Below are positions 58,624 through 64,000 of a stretch of DNA of 64,000 nucleotides, piece by piece. The first letter of the stretch is position 1. Every line of letters begins with the position of its first letter. This DNA is from Bacillus mycoides (GTDB lineage Bacteria > Bacillota > Bacilli > Bacillales > Bacillaceae_G). A program made the position numbers and the translations under genes. The stretch spans positions 1-64,000 of the forward strand of contig NZ_LXLV01000065.1 in NCBI RefSeq assembly GCF_001757995.1, written 5' to 3'. The notes beneath the pieces were generated by a model. That model ran no database searches, was not told the DNA's origin, and saw only the letters and a program-made list of their open reading frames with translations.

Positions 58624-58638
58624 CGATAATGATTATCA
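58624..58638 (+). promoter_or_regulatory. Fur box
   Basis: CGATAATGATTATCA matches TGATAATNATTATCA in 14 of 15 positions, right after the -10. Confidence 0.85.
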
Positions 58639-58664
58639 ATACTAATTAAAGGGGTTACATCAGG

Positions 58665-59609
58665 ATGAAACAAAGGCTATTTATTTTATTTACTATTATG
58701 CTAGTTGTTCTTTCTATTGTTGGCTGTTCTTCTCAAAATGAAGAATCAAAAGCAAAAGAACAACCAAAAACGAAAGTTGTAAAACACGCTAAAGGGGAAG
58801 CGACAATTCCAGTTAATCCAAAGAGAATTGTTGACTTATCTGGATCAACAGAGGAATTATTAATCCTTGGACATAAACCTGTTGGCACAGCAAACACATA
58901 TAAAGATAAAATCCAAAATCACTTAACAGACAAGCTAGACGGAGTAAAAGCAGTCGGCTGGTACTGGGCGCCTAAAGTTGATTTAGAAGCTGTTACTGCT
59001 TTAAAACCAGACTTAATTATTTTAAACAATCGTCAATTGAAAATTTATGATCAACTAGAAAAAGTGGCACCGACAGTTGTTCTAGAAACAAATCTAGAAG
59101 ACTGGCGCGGTAAGTTTAAAGAAGTAGGTAAACTATTTGGCGAAGAAAAGAAAGCAGACAAATGGATTGCAGACTACGATAAAAAAGCAGACTCTTTATC
59201 TAAAAAAATTAAAGAAAAAACAAAAGATGAGAACTTTATGTTCGTTGCAGTAACACCACAAAACTTCCGTGTATACGGTAGCTTCGGGTATGGAGATATC
59301 ATCTTTAATGATTTAAAGCTTCCAGCAACAAAAGGTACAGATTTAAAACAAACGATGGCACAAGTATCACTAGAAGGTCTTGTTGCATTCCAGCCTGATC
59401 AAATGTTTATTGTAAACTTCGGCGGAGAAGCTGATAAAGTATACGAAGACTATAAAAACAGTGCCGTTTGGAAAGATAATAAAGCAGTAAAAAACAATCA
59501 CGTATATGAAGTATCGAATGAAGTCTTCAATACGAAAGCATTCAATCCAATCGGAAAAGATATGCTAATTGATGAAATCGCAAAAGAGATTTTAGCTAAG
59601 AATAAATAA
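58665..59609 (+). CDS. Siderophore-binding lipoprotein (orphan receptor)
   Basis: 314 residues. A signal peptide ends in the lipobox SIVGC, so Cys21 is lipidated. The body is a FecB/FhuD/YfiY-like fold, with KRIVDLSGSTEELLILGHKPVGTA at the N-lobe and DLEAVTALKPDLIILNN and LVAFQPDQMFIVNFGG. It captures a ferric siderophore at the surface and must use a permease encoded elsewhere, since no transporter gene is adjacent. It is only distantly similar to the lipoprotein at 4878. The Fur box predicts iron repression. AAGGGG precedes the ATG. Confidence 0.88.
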   Translation: MKQRLFILFTIMLVVLSIVGCSSQNEESKAKEQPKTKVVKHAKGEATIPVNPKRIVDLSGSTEELLILGHKPVGTANTYKDKIQNHLTDKLDGVKAVGWYWAPKVDLEAVTALKPDLIILNNRQLKIYDQLEKVAPTVVLETNLEDWRGKFKEVGKLFGEEKKADKWIADYDKKADSLSKKIKEKTKDENFMFVAVTPQNFRVYGSFGYGDIIFNDLKLPATKGTDLKQTMAQVSLEGLVAFQPDQMFIVNFGGEADKVYEDYKNSAVWKDNKAVKNNHVYEVSNEVFNTKAFNPIGKDMLIDEIAKEILAKNK

Positions 59610-59610
59610 G

Positions 59611-59642
59611 AAAAAGCAGCTCACCCTGAGCTGCTTTTTTTC
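59611..59642. terminator. Bidirectional terminator overlapping the end of bofC
   Basis: AAAAAGCAGCTCA and TGAGCTGCTTTTT form a perfect stem with a 3-base loop. It ends the plus-strand lipoprotein gene. On the minus strand the last bofC codons and stop lie within the stem. Confidence 0.9.
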
Positions 59643-60136
59643 TTATTTTGCACTGCGTACTGCTTCATTTTTTCGATTGTCTTTACAAAACCTTCTTTTG
59701 ATTTTATGCGAATACCACGTTTCAATTCCGCACGCTCATAACTTTCAAGCTTTTTCATATCAATTTGAAAGAAGGAATGGATCGCGTTATCACTTTTCGG
59801 TACCCCTTTGAAAATTTGCAATATCCCTTCCTCTGAAACACCAAAATAACCGCTCGTTTTCAGTAAAGGAGAAATATCATCAACTTTCCTTTGTAATACG
59901 ATTTGCACATCATCACGATCAACAAGTTGCCATTCTTTATACTGCTGCAAAAACTGCTCCAAATTCACTACTTTTTCCGTAAGTATTTCCTCACTTACTT
60001 CTCCATCAACATACATACGCTCTAATAAAATTGTAACTTCAGGTTCTTTTTCTGTTACTTCTGCCCTCACATCGGATCCATAAGCTAAGCAAAACATCAC
60101 AACGAAAGCTTGCACTGCAATTAGCATCCATTTCAT
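59621..60136 (-). CDS. bofC: Bypass-of-forespore protein BofC
   Basis: 171 residues. A signal peptide (MKWMLIAVQAFVVMFCLAYGSDVRA) and a two-domain extracytoplasmic protein. Matches BofC in length and neighbourhood (next to ruvAB). In B. subtilis BofC is made in the forespore under SigG and acts in the intermembrane space, inhibiting the protease SpoIVB and so delaying pro-SigK activation. GAGGTG before the ATG. The last codons are inside the terminator stem. No clear SigG promoter could be read. Confidence 0.88.
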   Translation of the reverse strand: MKWMLIAVQAFVVMFCLAYGSDVRAEVTEKEPEVTILLERMYVDGEVSEEILTEKVVNLEQFLQQYKEWQLVDRDDVQIVLQRKVDDISPLLKTSGYFGVSEEGILQIFKGVPKSDNAIHSFFQIDMKKLESYERAELKRGIRIKSKEGFVKTIEKMKQYAVQNKKKSSSG

Positions 60137-60235
60137 TTCCGTTCACCTCTTCTAGGCAAAATCATACTTTCATTTGTAGCTTTTCCGGAAATGGGGGTTT
60201 TATCCATATAAACAATTGCATTAAATTTCTAAGGA

Positions 60236-60274
60236 AAATAAAAAATGCAGATAAGGGTTAATCCTCATCTGCAT
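60236..60274 (-). terminator. Second terminator downstream of the small RNA
   Basis: On the minus strand ATGCAGATGAGG and CCTTATCTGCAT (approximately complementary, one G-U) form a stem followed by TTTTTTATTTT. It insulates bofC from the transcript above. Confidence 0.8.
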
Positions 60275-60291
60275 GTATCATTTACTTTTAT

Positions 60292-60413
60292 ATAAAATGA
60301 AAGACGCCTGCAAAGCAGGCGTCTTGATGCGTTTACGGCGAGAAACCAGGCGACCACATTCGCGTGTTTAGCACTTAAGCATATCTCTCGTCTTACGTAA
60401 ATTAGCTCATCGC
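60292..60413 (-). ncRNA. Candidate small RNA of about 120 nt
   Basis: A good promoter, no ribosome site or open frame, and a strong terminator bound this stretch. The 3' hairpin is AAGACGCCTGC/GCAGGCGTCTT (60326-60302) with a 3-base loop; the tail is T-rich. Inner complementarity includes CAC/GTG around GCGAAT and CGAGA/TCTCG. A second terminator follows. I do not recognise the family; it might alternatively be a riboswitch-like leader of bofC. Confidence 0.55.
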
Positions 60414-60419
60414 TTTGCT

Positions 60420-60448
60420 AATATAACATTAATAGAGTATAAGTGCAA
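60420..60448 (-). promoter_or_regulatory. SigA promoter of the small RNA candidate
   Basis: On the minus strand TTGCAC (60448-60443) and TATATT (60425-60420) are exactly 17 bases apart, with TG one base before the -10 (extended). Confidence 0.75.
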
Positions 60449-60512
60449 CATGTTTATAAAAACATTTCATTTCCTCTTCCATCCAGATAATTTTATGTAA
60501 ATTATAAATTGA

Positions 60513-60538
60513 TAATTGTAACATATATGTTACAATTA
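60513..60538. promoter_or_regulatory. 26-bp perfect palindrome over a promoter
   Basis: Half-site TAATTGTAACATA followed by its exact mirror. It covers the -35 (TTGTAA) and most of the spacer of a promoter whose -10 is TATAAC at 60541-60546. This is the form of a repressor operator for a dimeric regulator; the regulator is unknown. Confidence 0.75.
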
Positions 60539-60577
60539 GTATAACAGCGAAATCATAATAAACAGGGGATGGATATT

Positions 60578-61012
60578 GTGAAAAAAATAAGGGATGAACG
60601 TCTCATTCTTCAAACATTAAAAAACATACGTATTGTCTTTATTTTTCAATACATTGGAGTAATTGGAATTTTAGGCTATATCGGATTCACTGAAGGAATG
60701 GATCAAATTACGAAATCTCCACTATGGCTATTATTTATTCTTACAAGTATGTTATTTAGTTATTTACAGTTAAGTGTTTCAATAGATGTAGAAGAAAGTG
60801 AAAAGGAAATAAAGTTAACTCCTTATTACAAACTTGTCTTACGCTCTCTTATTGTTGGAATTATCATAGCTATTATTTATATCATTTTCAGTCCAGAAAG
60901 ACCTCTGTTTGAAGCCATTCTAACAGGTAGCATTTTCTTCATATGCTTTTTAGTTTCTTACTCCGTTAGTTATTTTATTAAAAAACGTCGTTTGCAAGAC
61001 GAAGATGAATAA
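60578..61012 (+). CDS. Membrane protein of unknown function
   Basis: 144 residues with four hydrophobic helices (about 17-37, 47-66, 84-105, 113-134), a basic N-terminus (KKIRDERLILQTLKNIR) and a charged C-terminus (KKRRLQDEDE). The frame starts at 60569, but AGGGG lies directly against that ATG, so the GTG at 60578 is likelier. A palindromic operator covers its promoter, and it has its own terminator. I do not recognise the family. The positive-inside pattern fits both ends in the cytoplasm. Confidence 0.65.
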   Translation: MKKIRDERLILQTLKNIRIVFIFQYIGVIGILGYIGFTEGMDQITKSPLWLLFILTSMLFSYLQLSVSIDVEESEKEIKLTPYYKLVLRSLIVGIIIAIIYIIFSPERPLFEAILTGSIFFICFLVSYSVSYFIKKRRLQDEDE

Positions 61013-61038
61013 AGAGGAAGGGCTATCCCTTCCTCTTT
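61011..61038. terminator. Bidirectional terminator
   Basis: AAAGAGGAAGGG and CCCTTCCTCTTT, 12-bp perfect stem, 4-base loop, between the converging membrane-protein gene and coxA. Confidence 0.85.
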
Positions 61039-61044
61039 GATTTG

Positions 61045-61692
61045 TTATCGTACTGTACCAGTCAGACCGTAACGAATATCCCGGAACATATTTGTTATGT
61101 CACGATTAAAATCGTTTGTAGCTGTACCATTACGTAGACGTGTACTCATTGCGTCGACACGAGTAAACATGTCATTTCTTACAGAAACATATACGTTTCT
61201 ATTTCCAACTTCATTCGCAACAGCTTGACGAATTTCGTTCGCCATCGCTGTTTCATTTGTCGCTGGATTACGTGGTTTTACCGCAATCGCTACATCGTTT
61301 CCATATACAACTGTAGAAACTCGATCTACGTTATTCATACGTTTTACACGATTCGTAATTTTCTCCGCAGTTTTACCATCATTGTTAATGTATGAATTAT
61401 TCATTGTAATATTACGAGTTGGATGCGGATTAGCAATTTGCCCATTGTAATTTACATCACGGTAATAATTATTATATCCTGTATCGTTACGACCATTTTT
61501 ATATGTTACATAATCTGTATAACGATCGTTACGCGCTACATTATCACGATACTGGTGTGTATCATTATAAGATGTACGCTCGTAATTATAGTTACGTCCA
61601 TCCATCGCATTATTATCTTTCGGTGTACCACATGCAGCTAATGCACTGGTAACTAACAAAGAAGCAGCAATCACTTTTACTTTCGTATTCAA
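61045..61692 (-). CDS. coxA: YhcN/YlaJ-family spore lipoprotein (CoxA/YrbB-like)
   Basis: 215 residues. A signal peptide ends in the lipobox ALAAC, so the protein is a lipoprotein. A long Asn/Tyr/Arg-rich segment follows (RNYNYERTSYNDTHQYRDNVARND), and then the YhcN/YlaJ domain (KTAEKITNRVKRMNNVDRVSTVVYGNDVAIAVKP). In B. subtilis coxA (yrbB), a spore cortex protein of this family, lies next to safA, as here. The TTG at 61692 has AAGGGGGG upstream; the longer frame is unsupported. Placement next to safA makes CoxA the best name. Confidence 0.8.
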   Translation of the reverse strand: MNTKVKVIAASLLVTSALAACGTPKDNNAMDGRNYNYERTSYNDTHQYRDNVARNDRYTDYVTYKNGRNDTGYNNYYRDVNYNGQIANPHPTRNITMNNSYINNDGKTAEKITNRVKRMNNVDRVSTVVYGNDVAIAVKPRNPATNETAMANEIRQAVANEVGNRNVYVSVRNDMFTRVDAMSTRLRNGTATNDFNRDITNMFRDIRYGLTGTVR

Positions 61693-61847
61693 TACAAAAA
61701 CCCCCCTTGTTAGAATGAACTTCTCTTTCGAAAAGCTCCCCCTTATGATGAGTAACAAAGAGGGTTTTTACACTGTTAATATTTCACTAGGAATTTTCTA
61801 GCACTTAATGTAAATTCACCATATTCCTGACTATCATAAATACAAAA

Positions 61848-61873
61848 AAGGCGGGAATAACCCCACCTTTTTT
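61848..61873 (-). terminator. Intrinsic terminator of safA
   Basis: On the minus strand GGTGGG and CCCGCC (one G-U) with a short loop and TTTTTT, touching the safA stop codon. Confidence 0.8.
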
Positions 61874-63854
61874 AAACTTCCTCTTCGTCCTCTTCTTCTG
61901 AAACTGGTTCTCCAAATACATTTGGTGGGTCCGGCTGATAATACATCGTTCCTGGCTGCGGTGCATATGCTGGCTGAGTCGGTTGATAATATAAAGGATT
62001 GGCGTATTGTGGTCCACCCGGTTGCGGACTATATAACCTACTCTCTCCTCCGCATCCACAATTTTCTTCCCCTTGCACGAGTGGTGGCATATTATTATCC
62101 ATTGGCATCATATTTGGATTTGGCATAGAAGTATATTGCGGCGCCATTTGTTGATACGGCATTTGATTGTATGGATTTTGTTGCTGATAATGCGGATATG
62201 GTGGCATCATTGGCTGTTGATACGGCATTTGATATGGCATCATATTCGGTGGTTGATTGTTATCCATTATTGGCATCATGTTCGGCATTTGGTTGTTATC
62301 CATTATCGGCATCATGTTTGGCATTTGGTTGTTATCCATTATCGGCATCATGTTTGGCATTTGGTTGTTATCCATTATCGGCATCACGTTTGGCATTTGG
62401 TTGTTATCCATTATCGGCATCACGTTTGGCATTTGGTTGTTATCCATTATCGGCATCACGTTTGGCATTTGGTTGTTATCCACTATCGGCATCATGTTTG
62501 GCATTTGATTATTATCCATTATCGGCATCATGTTCGGCATTTGGTTGTTATCCATTATCGGCATCATGTTCGGCATTTGATTGTTATCCATTATCGGCAT
62601 CATGTTTGGCATTTGATTGTTATCCATTATCGGCATCATGTTTGGCATTTGGTTGTTATCTATTATTGGCATTATGTTTGGTATTGGATTATTATCCATT
62701 ATCGGCATCATATTTGGTGGTTGATTATTATCCATTATCGGCATTATGTTTGGTGGCTGGTTATTATCCAACATTGGCATTATGTTTGGCACTTGAATAT
62801 TTGGCGGTATTACTTGTGGGATAACGACATTTTCTTTTGATACGTTCGGCGATACCATATTCCCTACATTTTCTTTCTTTACTTGTGGCGATACTATATT
62901 TCCTACATTTTCTTTCTTTACTTGTGGCGATACTATATTCCCTACATTTTCTTTCTTTACTTGTGGCGATACTATATTCCCTACATTTTCTTTCTTTACT
63001 TGCGGCGATACTATATTCCCTACATTTTCTTTCTTTACTTGTGGCGATACTATATTCCCTACATTTTCTTTCTTTACTTGTGGCGATACTATATTCCCTA
63101 CATTTTCTTTCTTTACTTGTGGCGATACATTTCCTATATTCTCTTTTTTCGTTTGCGGAGAAATGACGTTGTTAGGCTTCATTTTATTAATTTGAGGAGC
63201 AATTAACTCGCTTCCCTTTTTTATTACGTCTGAAATTTTATATTCTTTTTTCGATTTAATTGGCGGTTGCGGCGGTTGCGGTAATACATTAATGGAAAAC
63301 TTAGTATTTTCTTTCGTAGTCGGTTTTAGTTTTTCTACTTTCTCTACAACAGGTGGTTTTTGAATGACAGGCGGCTTTTCAACTGGTTTCTCTTTTTGTA
63401 CTTCTTTTTGTGGCTGCACCTGTACTTCTTTTTGCGGTTTCACTTGCATTTCTTTTTGTGGTTTTACCTGCATTTCTTTTTGCGGCTTCACCTGTATTTC
63501 TTTTTGCGGTTTTACCTGCATTTCTTTTTGCGTTTGTTGCATAGCTGGTTGCTGTGTAATAGGTGCTGATTGGTACATAATTTCATCTTCATCTTCTATT
63601 CCAAGTGGAGTTGGTGTTGATGCAAACTCTTTTTGCTGTACCTCTTTTACATATTGTTTCGGGGGCGCTGAACCCGATCCAGTCTGTTGTTTCACATGAA
63701 CGCTATTCGATGGCACTTTAATTTTCATCCCTGGCATAATTAGGTCTGGATTACTAAGCTGTGTATTTGTTTTTTTTAGCGTTTCAAAATCCACTCCGTA
63801 CTTTTTTGCAATTTTCCAAAGGGTCTCCCCTTTTTGCACGATATGAATTTTCAA
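61872..63854 (-). CDS. safA: Spore coat assembly protein SafA (LysM)
   Basis: 660 residues. Residues 2-48 are a LysM peptidoglycan-binding domain (HIVQKGETLWKIAKKYGV...IMPGMKIKVPS). The rest is low complexity: an eight-residue repeat KPQKEMQV (about residues 110-153), a 13-residue repeat VKKENVGNIVSPQ (about 232-340, some eight units), and a 12-residue repeat MPNMMPIMDNNQ (about 356-540, some fifteen units), then a Tyr/Gln/Pro-rich tail with GEENCGCGGES. SafA directs coat assembly at the cortex-coat border and is made under SigE. The start is TTG with AGGAGGGGG. coxA is downstream. Confidence 0.9.
   Translation of the reverse strand: MKIHIVQKGETLWKIAKKYGVDFETLKKTNTQLSNPDLIMPGMKIKVPSNSVHVKQQTGSGSAPPKQYVKEVQQKEFASTPTPLGIEDEDEIMYQSAPITQQPAMQQTQKEMQVKPQKEIQVKPQKEMQVKPQKEMQVKPQKEVQVQPQKEVQKEKPVEKPPVIQKPPVVEKVEKLKPTTKENTKFSINVLPQPPQPPIKSKKEYKISDVIKKGSELIAPQINKMKPNNVISPQTKKENIGNVSPQVKKENVGNIVSPQVKKENVGNIVSPQVKKENVGNIVSPQVKKENVGNIVSPQVKKENVGNIVSPQVKKENVGNIVSPQVKKENVGNMVSPNVSKENVVIPQVIPPNIQVPNIMPMLDNNQPPNIMPIMDNNQPPNMMPIMDNNPIPNIMPIIDNNQMPNMMPIMDNNQMPNMMPIMDNNQMPNMMPIMDNNQMPNMMPIMDNNQMPNMMPIVDNNQMPNVMPIMDNNQMPNVMPIMDNNQMPNVMPIMDNNQMPNMMPIMDNNQMPNMMPIMDNNQMPNMMPIMDNNQPPNMMPYQMPYQQPMMPPYPHYQQQNPYNQMPYQQMAPQYTSMPNPNMMPMDNNMPPLVQGEENCGCGGESRLYSPQPGGPQYANPLYYQPTQPAYAPQPGTMYYQPDPPNVFGEPVSEEEDEEEV
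62235..62789 (-). repeat. 36-bp tandem repeat array in safA
   Basis: About fifteen units encoding MPNMMPIMDNNQ. Units differ by few synonymous and conservative changes (NM/NV/NI, Met/Pro at the first position), the edges being more divergent than the centre. Confidence 0.95.
62835..63161 (-). repeat. 39-bp tandem repeat array in safA
   Basis: Seven nearly identical central units encoding VKKENVGNIVSPQ, with degenerate units at each edge, one of them shortened (ENVGNVSPQ-like). Confidence 0.95.
63396..63527 (-). repeat. 24-bp tandem repeat array in safA
   Basis: About five to six units encoding KEMQVKPQ with Met/Ile/Val exchange at the third position. Confidence 0.9.
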
Positions 63855-64000
63855 ATTTTCCCCCTCCTGTATAACTTATCTATAAGTAAAAAACACTTTG
63901 AAGTAACACTTTCTAAACAACATTAACTTCTTTTACTTTTATCACTTCTTCTATTTTCAATATGATTCGAAGTGGAATAAGCATAGAAAAATCGCAATGA
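63855..64000 (-). other. Upstream region of safA
   Basis: This 146-base AT-rich stretch holds the safA ribosome site AGGAGGGGG. A CATATTGA near 63960 resembles a SigE -10, but no matching -35 at the right distance was found. No gene is visible before the window edge. Confidence 0.35.

Noticed and set aside
62073-62840. Plus-strand open frames of 255 and 217 codons opposite safA
   Set aside because: They are frame shadows of the tandem repeats: any frame without a stop in one unit stays open through all units. Their products are repeats of His/Trp/Ile or Ser/Ala/Cys with no ribosome site.
62235-63165. CRISPR array
   Set aside because: Units are directly adjacent without spacers and are in frame within safA, so they are coding tandem repeats.
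62837-63206. Plus-strand open frames of about 108 codons opposite the 39-bp repeats
   Set aside because: Same cause: repetitive complement of the safA coding strand, without start signals.

Overview
The window looks like chromosomal DNA of an endospore-forming, low-GC Bacillota, most probably the Bacillus cereus group. The evidence is AT-rich DNA with strong AGGAGG-type ribosome sites and many GTG/TTG starts, sporulation genes (safA, coxA, bofC, spoVB, rsfA), and a gene order that matches the yrh-yrr-yrv-yrb region of Bacillus subtilis. adhE and an iron ABC operon are placed in it. The only mobile DNA seen is the 3' tail of an IS3-type element at the left edge. No rRNA, tRNA, CRISPR array, prophage or defence island was recognised.

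Layout. 1-2.7 kb: IS3 tail, glycine-zipper protein, MaoC-type hydratase, two GNAT acetyltransferases, and a hairpin-rich gap. 2.7-6.2 kb: Fur-controlled iron/siderophore (or heme) ABC operon with an ankyrin gene at its end, then YrhC. 6.3-9.2 kb: adhE behind two Rex/Fnr-type palindromes. 9.2-13 kb: yrrT-mtnN-mccA-mccB methionine-to-cysteine operon. 13-16.2 kb: yrrS, pbpI and greA, with elaborate leader hairpins before greA and pbpI. 16.4-21.3 kb: udk, trhP2, trhP1, trmR (wobble-uridine modification) and mltG. 21.5-25.5 kb: yrzB-ruvX-ireB-alaS behind an alanine T-box. 25.7-31 kb: PH-like protein, YrrI transporter, several small proteins, recD2 and yrrB. 31.2-36.3 kb: mnmA-iscS-cymR, and rarA and rsfA on the other strand. 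36.5-41.3 kb: tcdA, and hisS-aspS behind a T-box. 41.4-47.3 kb: dtd-rel-apt-recJ. 47.3-58.5 kb: a CDF transporter, secDF, comN, spoVB, yrbG, yrzE, and the yajC-tgt-queA-DUF2905-ruvB-ruvA run. 58.6-64 kb: Fur-regulated orphan siderophore-binding lipoprotein, bofC, a candidate small RNA, a palindrome-controlled membrane protein, coxA and safA.

How the genes fit together. Most genes serve translation quality and tRNA maturation (alaS, hisS, aspS, dtd, mnmA with its sulfur donor IscS, trmR/trhP1/trhP2, tcdA, tgt, queA), recombination and repair (ruvA, ruvB, ruvX, recD2, recJ, rarA) and stress nucleotide or purine metabolism (rel, apt). CymR, encoded at 33.8 kb, is in B. subtilis the regulator of the yrrT-mtnN-mccAB operon that lies at 9-13 kb here.

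The region is mostly ordinary core genome. The points that deserve a second look are regulatory: an attenuator-like greA leader, a terminator hairpin that buries the pbpI ribosome site, a stand-alone small-RNA candidate near bofC, a 26-bp perfect palindrome over a promoter, a hisS-aspS T-box whose specifier reads Asp with an overlapping His codon, and hypervariable-looking tandem repeats in safA. Many start codons were moved inward from the longest open frame because of ribosome-site or promoter evidence; this is stated in each entry.
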